Assembly: GCA_031548325.1 (NCBI GenBank)
Contig: JAVBRE010000110.1
Coordinates: forward strand, 1-5,889
Direction: 5' to 3'
From: FLUQ01 sp031548325
Lineage (GTDB): Bacteria > Desulfobacterota > Desulfovibrionia > Desulfovibrionales > Desulfovibrionaceae
Length of the DNA stretch: 5,889 nt
Shown: in pieces, positions 1 through 5,713 of the stretch
How positions within the stretch are numbered: position 1 is the first letter of the stretch
Layout: the number at the start of each line of letters is the position of its first letter
Program-made: the position numbers and the translations under genes
The notes under the pieces: model-generated
What the model was told of the DNA's origin: nothing
Seen by the model: only the letters and a program-made list of their open reading frames with translations
Database searches by the model: none

Positions 1-1
1 C

Positions 2-151
2 GTGGCCCAGTCCTGGCAGGCCGAAATCGCCGCCTTCTTCGCCAAGGTCGGCAGCATCAACCAGAATGACCTGAAAAAAGTGGGCAGCGGGTCCTACGCC
101 ACCGACAAGTTTTTGAAAATGGTGCAGACGCCCATCCCGCCGTACAAATAA
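2..151 (+). CDS. C-terminal fragment of an unidentified protein (5' end outside window)
   Basis: An open frame runs in from the left edge and ends at a TAA, giving 49 residues that finish in TPIPPYK. Codon choice (GCC, GGC, CTG, AAG, ATC) matches the other genes, which supports it as real coding sequence. The GTG at position 2 is in frame, but there is no sequence before it to judge a start, so it is treated as internal. The segment has an amphipathic stretch (WQAEIAAFFAKVG) followed by a charged, soluble tail, with no membrane segment. I do not recognise the family. A distant resemblance to the tail of archaeal-type glutamate synthase/FMN-binding domain proteins came to mind, but it is too weak to use. 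The gene converges on smpB and shares the intergenic terminator with it. Confidence 0.6.
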   Translation: MAQSWQAEIAAFFAKVGSINQNDLKKVGSGSYATDKFLKMVQTPIPPYK

Positions 152-174
152 CCATATTCCGTTGCGAGATTGAA

Positions 175-211
175 AGTCGCTCCCCGCCCGGCGGGGAGCG
201 ACTGAGTTTTT
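175..211 (+). terminator. Strong Rho-independent terminator between convergent genes
   Basis: A perfect 13-bp stem (left arm 175-187, right arm 191-203, AGTCGCTCCCCGC paired with its complement) closes a 3-nt loop. A GAG spacer and five T residues (207-211) follow. It starts 24 nt after the stop of the left-edge gene, the expected place for its terminator. Read on the minus strand, the same stem lies about 25 nt past the smpB stop and has an A-rich lead-in, but only a short TTTC run follows, so it may stop the smpB operon less efficiently. Confidence 0.85.
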
Positions 212-228
212 GGCGGGGAGGAGGCAAA

Positions 229-696
229 TCAGCCGGAACGCCGCGAAAGTTCGCGCTGCAAATCCATGCGTTCGGCTTTTTCTTTCAGGTCATCGCGCTG
301 GTCGTGCAGCTTCTTGCCCCTGGCCACGGCCAACTCCACCTTGATCTTGCCGGCTTTGAAGTGCAGATTTACGGGCACGACGGTCAGGCCTTTCTGGTTC
401 ACGCGCGATTCCAGTACCGTGATTTCCCGGCCGTGCAGCAGCAGCTTCTTGTCGCGGTCCGGCTCGTGCCGGGCGTAACCGGCATTGGCGTAGGGCGCGA
501 TGCGCACCCCCATCAGATAAGCTTCTCCGTTCCGGAAAGTCACATAGGCGTCGTGAAAGCTGACGTTGCCGGCCCGGATGCTTTTGACCTCGGACCCGCT
601 GAGCACGACGCCCGCTTCGAGAAATTCGAGCAGTTCGTAGTAGTGTCTGGCTTTTTTGTTCTGGAGAATGAGGTTGGGAGAGGATTTTTTGCTCAT
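229..696 (-). CDS. smpB: SsrA-binding protein SmpB
   Basis: SmpB binds the tRNA-like end of tmRNA and helps load it into stalled ribosomes, so that the nascent chain is tagged for degradation and the ribosome is released. The 155-residue length is typical. Family hallmarks are present: NKKARHYY near residues 13-20, the GSEVKSIRAG segment at 34-43, and the NLHFKAGKIKVELAVARGKK strand-turn-strand around 110-129. A basic C-terminal tail (residues 127-155, HDQRDDLKEKAERMD) is the part known to enter the mRNA channel. The ATG overlaps the ptsI stop by 4 nt (ATGA). A GGAAGA ribosome-binding site lies 6 nt upstream (703-708), which fixes the start. It is the last gene of the minus-strand operon. The tmRNA gene itself is not in this window. 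Identification is secure. Confidence 0.97.
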   Translation of the reverse strand: MSKKSSPNLILQNKKARHYYELLEFLEAGVVLSGSEVKSIRAGNVSFHDAYVTFRNGEAYLMGVRIAPYANAGYARHEPDRDKKLLLHGREITVLESRVNQKGLTVVPVNLHFKAGKIKVELAVARGKKLHDQRDDLKEKAERMDLQRELSRRSG

Positions 697-2474
697 GAGT
701 ATTCTTCCGTATCCAGAACCGAGACGTAAAACGGCAGTTCTTCGGCAAAGCGTTGGGAAAGGGTTTGTTTGGCTATTCTGTTGACGGTTTCCACGGTCGC
801 GGCGGATGCGGCCCGGCGCAGCAGTTGGCGGCTCTCCTCAAGATCTATGCCGCGCACGATATGCTTGATGCCGGGAATGGCCTGGGGCGCCATGGAAAAG
901 TCGTCAATGCCCATGCCCATCAAGATGGGCAGGCAATAGGGGTCGGACGCCATTTCACCGCAGACGGAAACGGAAATGCCTTCTTTGTGGGCCATGTCGG
1001 CCACATATTTGATGGCCCGGATAATGGCCGGGTGCAGCGGCTGGTACAGATAGGCCACGTGCTTATTCCCCCGGTCGATGCCCAGAGAGTATTGAATGAG
1101 GTCGTTGGTGCCGATGCTGAAAAAGTCCACTTCCTTGGCCAGGGCGTCGGCAAGAAGCACCGCCGAGGGCAGCTCGATCATGATGCCCACGGGAATGTCG
1201 TGGGCAAAGGGCTCTTTCGAGGCTTCCAGTTCCTGGCGCACCTCGCCCAGAATGGCTTTGGCCTGGCGCAGTTCGCGCACGCCGGAAATCATGGGAAACA
1301 TCAGCGCGGCGTTGCCGTGGATGCCGGCCCGCAAAATGGCCCGCAATTGCCGCCGGAAAATGTACTGGTTGCGCAGGCAGAAGCGTATGGCCCGCAGCCC
1401 CAGGGCCGGGTTGGCTTCCTGTAACGAGCGCTGAGCCCAGAGCATCTTGTCCGCGCCCACGTCAAGAGTGCGGAAGGTTACCTTGTGCGGAGCCATGGAT
1501 GAAAGCAGATCGGCGTATTCTTTGTACAGCTCTTTTTCCGAGGGAGGGACGGTACGGCTGATGAAGCCGAATTCCGTCCGGTACAGGCCGATGCCTTCGC
1601 CTCCATTTTTATTGACAAGGGCGGCTTCAGTCGCGTTTTCGATATTGCCCCGCACGCATACGCGCAACCCTTCGGGGGTTTCGGCGGGCAACAGGGTTTT
1701 GTCCGCGACGGCCTGCTGAAACTGCGCAAATTTTTTCTGCAGGGCTTCATATTTGCCTATCACCCCCTGGTCCGGGTTGACGAGCAAAAGGCCCCGCAGG
1801 GCGTCGAGAATGACGGTGTCGCCGTCGGCCACGTTTTCTTCCAGTCCGCTGACCCCGACCACCGCGGGAATTTGCAGACTGCGGGCCAGAATGCCGGTGT
1901 GGGCGGTTCTGCCGCCTTCTTCGGTGGCAAAACACAAAACGGTGTCCGGCGACAGGTTCATGGTATCTGTCGGCGTCAGATCGTGCGCCAGAAGAACGAC
2001 GCGTTCGCCCTGCGGCAGCGAGGACAGGGCTTCGCCCCGCAAGTGCCCGATGACGCGAGCGGCCACGGCGCGTACGTCGTTGACCCGTTCGCGGATATAA
2101 TCGTCGTCGATCTGGTTGAAGGCCCTGGCGATATCGTCCACGGCCTCGCTGATGGCCCATTCGGCGTTGTAGCCCTGCTGCGAAATACGGTCGCGCGCGG
2201 ATTCCAGCAGTTTGGGATCACTGCAGATCATCAGATGGGCCGTCAGAATGCCCGCCTGGTCCTGCAGTTCGGCCGGCACACGCTTTTCGGCTTCCTGGAT
2301 TTCCCGTCTGGTGGCCTGGACGGCGTCTTCCAGCCGTTTGACCTCCGCGGCGAAAAGGCTGGGGGGAATGCGCTGCTGTTGCGTGGGGGCCTTGATGTTT
2401 CTGTTCAGAAAAAAAGCCCTGCCCACGGCAATGCCGGCGGAAACCGCAACCCCATGCAGAGCCACGCTCGTCAT
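693..2474 (-). CDS. ptsI: Phosphoenolpyruvate-protein phosphotransferase (PTS Enzyme I)
   Basis: Cytoplasmic Enzyme I takes phosphate from PEP and passes it to HPr, the first step of the PTS relay. The 593-residue length is close to the usual 570-590. Domains in order are the N-terminal HPr-binding/phosphohistidine part (about 1-235) and the C-terminal PEP-binding TIM barrel (about 260-575). The active-site motif GGRTAHTGILARSL carries the phospho-accepting His at 192. In the barrel I see GIGLYRTEF (Arg299), RTLDVGADK (336-343), ALGLRAIRF (357-365), the metal ligands Glu434 (IMIELPS) and Asp458 (GTNDLIQY), and the catalytic Cys505 (SVCGEMASD). All key residues are present, so it should be active. 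One small variation is GADK where GGDK is common. The start overlaps the HPr stop by 4 nt and has an AGAAGG site 6 nt upstream. The stop overlaps the smpB start, which implies translational coupling on both sides. Confidence 0.97.
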   Translation of the reverse strand: MTSVALHGVAVSAGIAVGRAFFLNRNIKAPTQQQRIPPSLFAAEVKRLEDAVQATRREIQEAEKRVPAELQDQAGILTAHLMICSDPKLLESARDRISQQGYNAEWAISEAVDDIARAFNQIDDDYIRERVNDVRAVAARVIGHLRGEALSSLPQGERVVLLAHDLTPTDTMNLSPDTVLCFATEEGGRTAHTGILARSLQIPAVVGVSGLEENVADGDTVILDALRGLLLVNPDQGVIGKYEALQKKFAQFQQAVADKTLLPAETPEGLRVCVRGNIENATEAALVNKNGGEGIGLYRTEFGFISRTVPPSEKELYKEYADLLSSMAPHKVTFRTLDVGADKMLWAQRSLQEANPALGLRAIRFCLRNQYIFRRQLRAILRAGIHGNAALMFPMISGVRELRQAKAILGEVRQELEASKEPFAHDIPVGIMIELPSAVLLADALAKEVDFFSIGTNDLIQYSLGIDRGNKHVAYLYQPLHPAIIRAIKYVADMAHKEGISVSVCGEMASDPYCLPILMGMGIDDFSMAPQAIPGIKHIVRGIDLEESRQLLRRAASAATVETVNRIAKQTLSQRFAEELPFYVSVLDTEEYS

Positions 2475-2785
2475 AATGCACCTTCTCGAAATTGCGCCAA
2501 AACCAGGGCCGCAATGGCCGTTATGCCGTCCCTCGCGTCATTGCCCCTGCCCCGGATGACCAGAGAGGTGCCCTTGACCGCGGCCAAAGAGAGGATATCG
2601 AGAATGCTTTTGGCGTCAACTTCCTGGTTTTGCTCCTGCCCCTGAACGGCAAGCCGCAATTCGGCGATATAGTTCTGCGCTGTCCGGGCGACCAGAGCGG
2701 CGGGCCGCGCGTGCATGCCCAGATCGCTGGTGATGGTCACCCGGGTTTCGAACTCCCCCGGCGCTGTTTCGCGTATATCGTGCAC
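2471..2785 (-). CDS. ptsH: HPr-like phosphocarrier protein of the PTS
   Basis: HPr carries phosphate from Enzyme I to EIIA domains in the cytoplasm. The protein has 104 residues, longer than the usual 85-90. The active-site motif GMHARPAALVA gives the phospho-accepting His25, with the conserved Arg27. The second HPr signature appears as DAKSILDILSLAAVKGT, in which Ser60 lines up with the regulatory serine (Ser46) that HPr kinase phosphorylates in organisms that have that enzyme. The extra length comes from about 10 residues before the usual N-terminus and a few residues (GQEQNQEV) before the serine loop. The start is GTG, chosen because AGAGG lies 8 nt upstream and the frame fits the fold. 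It follows EIID by 18 nt and overlaps ptsI by 4 nt, so EI and HPr are made together. The symbol is by homology; the role in transport versus regulation is open. Confidence 0.93.
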   Translation of the reverse strand: MHDIRETAPGEFETRVTITSDLGMHARPAALVARTAQNYIAELRLAVQGQEQNQEVDAKSILDILSLAAVKGTSLVIRGRGNDARDGITAIAALVLAQFREGAL

Positions 2786-2793
2786 GAGGTTTT

Positions 2794-2798
2794 CCTCT
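2794..2798 (-). promoter_or_regulatory. Ribosome-binding site that fixes the GTG start of HPr
   Basis: On the minus strand AGAGG sits 8 nt before the GTG at 2785-2783, inside the 18-nt gap after EIID. No ATG in frame offers a better start before the conserved HPr fold, so this site supports the non-ATG start. Confidence 0.7.
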
Positions 2799-2803
2799 GT
2801 CGG

Positions 2804-3532
2804 TTACAAAATGAAAATGATGACGGCCATTGCCGTCAGAGCGAGGGCCATTCTGGACACATGCAGACGGCCCGCAAGCCAGGCCGCCAGGCAAACGGCG
2901 CAACTTGCCGCCGCCCATCGCGGCAACGAGCGGTCCGGCGCCAGGAGCAGCGCCAGAAAAAGCGTCAGCAACAGCGCATTGACCATCTTGAGCCTGTCGC
3001 CCCAGTTGATGAGATCCCAGCGTCGCAGCCAGAGCAAAGCGGAAAGACCATAGCGCAACCCGGCTGCAAATGTACATATTTTAAAAAATTGCAGCGCCAG
3101 AAAGAGAAAAAGGCTGATGGCGGCGGCAGCGGCCGGCTGATCCAGGGCGATCAGCAGCGCGCAGGCGAGCGCCCAGGTCACAAGCATGGTGCCGCCGAAG
3201 ACGGAATCGCCCAGGGCGGACAGGGTGTTGGTGGCGGTGTCTTTGAGAGCTGTGAACGTGGACGGGGCAAGGCAACCCTGAGCTATGTCCGATTCCACGC
3301 GCAAAAAAATGCCGACCAGGAGCGGAGCCCAGAAGGGGTGGCAGTTGTGGTGCTGTATATAGCGCCCCCGCGCCTCGCGCAGTTTTTTCGGGTCTTGATG
3401 AATGGCGAAAAGACCCGGTTCCAGAGCGTATATAAAGCCGATATTCTGCAGGCCCCGCGTGTTGTACGCGGCGCCCACCAGATAGCTGCGCAAAAAGACG
3501 CGCAGAAAAGGTGTCCGGGCAGCCCCCTGCAT
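2804..3532 (-). CDS. PTS mannose-family EIID-like membrane subunit
   Basis: EIID proteins form, with EIIC, the membrane channel of mannose-family PTS transporters. The preferred start (ATG at 3532) gives 242 residues and leaves 8 nt after the rsmI stop, with GGAG 11 nt upstream. A longer reading from ATG 3589 would overlap rsmI by 49 nt and add 19 residues outside the conserved region. Family features seen are FLRSYLVGAAYNTRGLQNIGF (10-33, matching the N-terminal 'RS...N..r.Q.lGF' block), a YIQHHNCHPF segment (58-67, usually FFNThP), and LSALGDSVFGGT (104-115, usually AGiGDs.fwgT). Hydrophobic segments fill about 114-130, 133-155, 184-199, 206-220 and 228-242. It is shorter than the usual 270-285 residues, and the Gly/Pro-rich KVGLMGPLAG stretch is replaced by KDTATNTLSA. 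No EIIA, EIIB or EIIC gene is adjacent. It is EIID-like with good confidence; transport function is uncertain. Confidence 0.85.
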   Translation of the reverse strand: MQGAARTPFLRVFLRSYLVGAAYNTRGLQNIGFIYALEPGLFAIHQDPKKLREARGRYIQHHNCHPFWAPLLVGIFLRVESDIAQGCLAPSTFTALKDTATNTLSALGDSVFGGTMLVTWALACALLIALDQPAAAAAISLFLFLALQFFKICTFAAGLRYGLSALLWLRRWDLINWGDRLKMVNALLLTLFLALLLAPDRSLPRWAAASCAVCLAAWLAGRLHVSRMALALTAMAVIIFIL

Positions 3533-3540
3533 GGCCTTTG

Positions 3541-4413
3541 TTACTCCGCCTCGTCCTGTATCAAACGGTAAATGTCTTTCACCGTCCAACCCGTTACATC
3601 CAGCTGAACGCGCCGGGCTATTTCCTTGGGTTTTTGCCCGGCTGCCGCGCCCTTTCGTATGGCGCGGGCGCGGTCGCGCACTTCCGCTTCCGGCGTGGCC
3701 GCGTCCGTGGCCGGCGGCCCCAGCACCACGGTGATTTCACCCAAAAATTCTCGTTCCGGCAGCGGTTCGCCCAAGCTGAAGACAATAAACTCCTCGTAAG
3801 TCTTGGTCAATTCCCTGGCAATGCAGCCTTCGCGCCGGCCCAATATGGCGGCCGCGTTGCGCAGTGTCGCTCCCAGCCTGTCTTTGCGCTCAAAAAAGAC
3901 AAGCGTGGCGGCAAGCCGCGCATAGGGGGCGAAAAAGGTCGCCTGGTCGCCTTTGGACCGGGGCGGAAAACCCAGAAAGACAAAGGGCTGGGGCGGCAGA
4001 CCGCTGGCGGAAAGAGCCGCCAGAACGGCCGAAGGGCCGGGCACGGGGCGCACTGTAATGCCCTCGGCCCGGCAGGCGGCGACCAGACGGTATCCGGGGT
4101 CGGAAAGCAAAGGGGTGCCCGCGTCGGAAACCAGGGCCGCGACGGCGCCGCCGCGCAGTTCATCCAGAACGCCGGGTAGGCGTTTTTCTTCGTTGTGCTC
4201 GTACAGGCTGACAAAGCGTTTGGCGGCAATGCCGCAACGCGCCAGCAACAGGCCGGACCGGCGGGTGTCTTCCGCCAGGACCAGGTCCGCTCCGGCTATG
4301 ATTTCCCGCGCTCTGGGAGAAAGATCACCAGGGTTGCCAAGCGGTGTGGCCACGACCCACAGTCCGGCTTGCGGAGCTGTTTCCGATGTGGATGCCTTCG
4401 ATGACATGGGCAT
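3541..4413 (-). CDS. rsmI: 16S rRNA (cytidine1402-2'-O)-methyltransferase RsmI
   Basis: RsmI uses S-adenosylmethionine to 2'-O-methylate C1402 in the decoding centre of 16S rRNA. The 290-residue product belongs to the tetrapyrrole-methylase fold. Motifs in order are VVATPLGNPGDL (20-31), AEDTRRSG (47-54), SDAGTPLLSDPGY (96-108), PGPSAVLAALSASGLP (125-140), FVFLGFPPRSKGD (144-156) and RELTKTYEE (200-208). A basic helical C-terminal domain (about 243-284, ending GWTVKDIYRL) is also typical. Two nearby ATGs are possible starts (4413 and 4407). The first is given; a weak GGA(A) lies about 6 nt upstream. Either start falls inside the 3' end of yraN, so the two genes share 83-89 nt in different frames. 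The conserved core begins at residue 17, so the start cannot move downstream out of the overlap. EIID follows 8 nt after the stop. Confidence 0.96.
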   Translation of the reverse strand: MPMSSKASTSETAPQAGLWVVATPLGNPGDLSPRAREIIAGADLVLAEDTRRSGLLLARCGIAAKRFVSLYEHNEEKRLPGVLDELRGGAVAALVSDAGTPLLSDPGYRLVAACRAEGITVRPVPGPSAVLAALSASGLPPQPFVFLGFPPRSKGDQATFFAPYARLAATLVFFERKDRLGATLRNAAAILGRREGCIARELTKTYEEFIVFSLGEPLPEREFLGEITVVLGPPATDAATPEAEVRDRARAIRKGAAAGQKPKEIARRVQLDVTGWTVKDIYRLIQDEAE

Positions 4414-4789
4414 AGTGTTCCAGTTCCGGCTGCCGGCCGGAAAAAAATGTGACGCAGATCAGATCAAAGCGGCAGGGCGTGTTCCAGCGCGCGTGTTCAT
4501 GCAGGTACGCCTCGGCCGCGCGGGTGATTTTACGCCGCTTGGCCTGCGTGAAGTTGTCCAGGGGGCCTGCTTCCGTCAGGTCGCTGTCTCGTCGGCTTTT
4601 CACTTCAACAAAAAGCAGGAAGCCGTCCAGCATGCCCACCAGATCCAGTTCCAGAGAGCGGGCCGCGCCCGAAGGACGCCAGTTGCGGGCAAGCAGGCGA
4701 AAGCCCAGGGCGTTGAGATGGCGGAGCGCCCGCGTTTCTCCGTCCGCGCCCAGAGCCAGATGGGCTGTGTTGTCCGCGAAGGTCGGCAT
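4325..4789 (-). CDS. yraN: UPF0102/YraN family predicted nuclease-fold protein
   Basis: YraN proteins have a restriction-endonuclease-like (PD-(D/E)XK) fold. Their biological role is not firmly known, though the family is widespread and often sits beside rnhB and rsmI. The 154-residue product has G17-E18 at the start of the first helix and GFRLLARNWRP (29-39). Then comes SLELDLVGMLDG with the acidic residues Glu47 and Asp49, followed by LLFVEVKSRRDSD with Glu62 and Lys64, which complete the predicted active site. The segment TQAKRRKITRAAEAYL and RFDLICVTF match the family's later blocks. It is longer than the common 115-130 residues because of a tail after HVIEGIHIGN that is read through the beginning of rsmI. 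The start is fixed by an in-frame TGA 3 nt upstream of the ATG. No strong ribosome-binding site is visible. It is the first gene of the minus-strand operon in this window. Confidence 0.92.
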   Translation of the reverse strand: MPTFADNTAHLALGADGETRALRHLNALGFRLLARNWRPSGAARSLELDLVGMLDGFLLFVEVKSRRDSDLTEAGPLDNFTQAKRRKITRAAEAYLHEHARWNTPCRFDLICVTFFSGRQPELEHYAHVIEGIHIGNSSASRTVGRGHTAWQPW

Positions 4790-4881
4790 GGCTCATCATG
4801 CCCGCTCGCCCCGCATCCGGCAAGGTGATTTTCAGGGGCGTACATTGGCGGCAGCCCGGCAGCCTTGTTGTCGGCACAGTC

Positions 4882-4910
4882 TATACACGAATATACATAC
4901 ATGATATAGT
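4882..4910 (+). promoter_or_regulatory. Candidate promoter for sodC
   Basis: TATACA (4882-4887) and TATAGT (4905-4910) are spaced by 17 nt, and a TG one base before the -10 gives an extended -10 (TGATATAGT). A start near 4917 would leave about 30 nt of leader carrying a strong ribosome-binding site (AGGGGGA, 4934-4940). A perfect TATAAT also occurs at 4927-4932, but it lies too close to that site to serve as a conventional promoter. This is a pattern match only. Confidence 0.42.
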
Positions 4911-4917
4911 AAATCAA
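4890..4917 (-). promoter_or_regulatory. Candidate promoter for the yraN-rsmI-PTS-smpB operon
   Basis: On the minus strand TTGATT (4917-4912) and TATATT (4895-4890) are separated by 16 nt, a fair sigma-70-type match. Transcription would begin near 4883 and leave a leader of about 90 nt before yraN. The element lies in the only clearly AT-rich stretch of the region and overlaps the candidate sodC promoter on the other strand. This is a pattern match only. Confidence 0.4.
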
Positions 4918-4946
4918 TAATCGTAATATAATCAGGGGGATTTACC

Positions 4947-5498
4947 ATGAAACGCAAACTGCGCCTTTTCGCCGCGTCAGCGGCGGTATTTATACTGGCG
5001 GCGGCAGGTCCCGCCTTTTCAGCCAAAGCGGAAACCATTACCGTGTCCATGGTCCAGATAGGGCTGACCAGCGCTTTTCAGACCATAGGCGCCGTCACGT
5101 TTACCGACACGGACAAGGGACTTGAAATCGTCACTCGTCTGGGCGACTTGCCGCCCGGACCGCACGGGTTTCATATTCACGAGAATCCGAACTGCGGTCC
5201 GCTGCGTCAGGGCGGAAAAATGGTGGCGGGTCTGGAAGCCGGCGGTCATTTTGACCCGAAAAAGACCGGCAAACACCTGGGGCCGGAACATGCCGCCGAC
5301 GGGCATCTGGGCGATCTGCCCGTACTGATGGTCAATGCCGTGGGCCGCGCCGACCACATCATGATCGTGCAAGGACTGAAAGTCGGCGATATCCGCGGAC
5401 GTTCGCTCATCATCCACGCGGGCGGCGACAACTATTCCGACATGCCCGCCCCTCTGGGCGGAGGCGGCGAACGTATGGTCTGCGGCGTGATCAACTAG
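4947..5498 (+). CDS. sodC: Periplasmic Cu/Zn superoxide dismutase
   Basis: SodC converts superoxide to oxygen and hydrogen peroxide in the periplasm, protecting against superoxide from outside the cytoplasm. The 183-residue product begins with a Sec-type signal peptide: basic MKRKLR, a hydrophobic stretch at about 8-20, and likely cleavage near residues 25-28. The mature part has GFHIHENPNC (74-83), GGHFDP (99-104), GKHLGPEH (108-115), DGHLGDLPVL (118-127) and GRSLIIHAGGDNYSD (151-165). Predicted copper ligands are His76, His78, His101 and His157. Zinc ligands are His101, His110, His120 and Asp123. Cys83 and Cys179 should form the conserved disulfide, and Arg176 is the active-site arginine. 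Nothing essential is missing. The ATG has AGGGGGA 6 nt upstream. The gene is divergent from yraN and convergent with rnhB, standing alone between genes often found together. Its TAG stop touches the first base of a MITE-like repeat. Confidence 0.97.
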   Translation: MKRKLRLFAASAAVFILAAAGPAFSAKAETITVSMVQIGLTSAFQTIGAVTFTDTDKGLEIVTRLGDLPPGPHGFHIHENPNCGPLRQGGKMVAGLEAGGHFDPKKTGKHLGPEHAADGHLGDLPVLMVNAVGRADHIMIVQGLKVGDIRGRSLIIHAGGDNYSDMPAPLGGGGERMVCGVIN

Positions 5499-5610
5499 AG
5501 CATTTCACACTTGAAATGCTCGCAAGGATTTGTCAGCAAATCCTTGCCGCGAAATAGGCGTAGGCGAATCTGGCTCGCCGTCAAGCGACTATTTCAAGCG
5601 TAAAATGTTG
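5498..5610. repeat. MITE-like element with imperfect terminal inverted repeats, flanked by TA
   Basis: The left end (from 5496: TAGAGCATTTCACACTTGAA and on to 5517) and the reverse complement of the right end (5612 back to 5591) match at 18 of 22 positions, including CTTGAAAT. Both ends are bordered by a TA dinucleotide (5496-5497 and 5611-5612), as after insertion by IS630/Tc1-mariner-type transposases. The inside is hairpin-rich: a 10-bp stem with 4-nt loop (5498-5521), an 11-bp stem with 4-nt loop (5522-5547), and a looser structure with 7-bp ends GAAATAG/CTATTTC (5551-5595) enclosing GGCGA/TCGCC. It encodes no protein. It could alternatively be a REP/BIME-type palindrome cluster. No second copy exists in this window. 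Confidence 0.6.
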
Positions 5611-5623
5611 TAGTGTCAAATTG

Positions 5624-5650
5624 CAAAAATAAAAGGGGACCAGTCCCCTT
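5624..5650 (-). terminator. Intrinsic terminator on the minus strand, probably for rnhB
   Basis: AAGGGGA (5633-5639) pairs with TCCCCTT (5644-5650) around a CCAG loop. Read on the minus strand, the stem is followed directly by TTTTATTTTTG, a good T-tract. It lies about 115 nt downstream of the rnhB stop and faces away from sodC, so it would stop rnhB transcripts before they run into sodC. On the plus strand no T-run follows. Confidence 0.65.
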
Positions 5651-5662
5651 GACCCCGATTAT

Positions 5663-5701
5663 GGCGAACGCCGTCTCTACGTTGAAGAGACGGCTTTCGC
5701 C
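5663..5701. repeat. Long hairpin in the sodC-rnhB intergenic region
   Basis: GGCGAA (5663-5668) pairs with TTCGCC (5696-5701). After one C/T mismatch, GCCGTCTCT (5670-5678) pairs with AGAGACGGC (5686-5694) around a 7-nt loop. The 15 base pairs over 39 nt are far more than chance. No T-tract follows on either strand, so it is more likely part of an extragenic repeat or an RNA-stabilising structure than a terminator. Confidence 0.6.
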
Positions 5702-5713
5702 TATACGTGTTCC

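Noticed and set aside
753..1424. Plus-strand open frame of 223 codons rich in His and Gly
   Set aside because: It is antisense to the conserved PEP-binding barrel of ptsI and has no ribosome-binding site or family resemblance.
1872..2645. Plus-strand open frame of 257 codons
   Set aside because: It is antisense to the N-terminal half of ptsI and the end of HPr; composition and lack of motifs mark it as a shadow.
2492..3571. Long plus-strand open frame of 359 codons
   Set aside because: It lies wholly antisense to HPr and EIID, its product is rich in Arg/Gln/Gly with no recognisable domain, and the minus-strand genes have clear family motifs. It is a GC-rich shadow frame.
3533..3589. Longer EIID start at ATG 3589
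   Set aside because: It would overlap rsmI by 49 nt and add 19 residues with no family match. ATG 3532 fits the spacing and the conserved N-terminal block better.
3953..4828. Plus-strand open frame of 291 codons
   Set aside because: It is antisense to rsmI and yraN, both of which are clear by motif; the Arg-rich product is an artefact of GC bias.
4600..4917. Minus-strand frame beginning upstream of yraN (105 codons)
   Set aside because: It overlaps yraN out of frame, and its N-terminal part covers the AT-rich promoter region; no motif or ribosome-binding site supports it.
4927..4932. Perfect TATAAT as the sodC -10
   Set aside because: It directly abuts the ribosome-binding site, and the matching -35 position (ATATAG) is poor. 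The extended -10 at 4905-4910 is more plausible.
5498..5521. Hairpin at the sodC stop as a plus-strand intrinsic terminator
   Set aside because: No T-run follows the stem; it is better explained as part of the inverted-repeat element.
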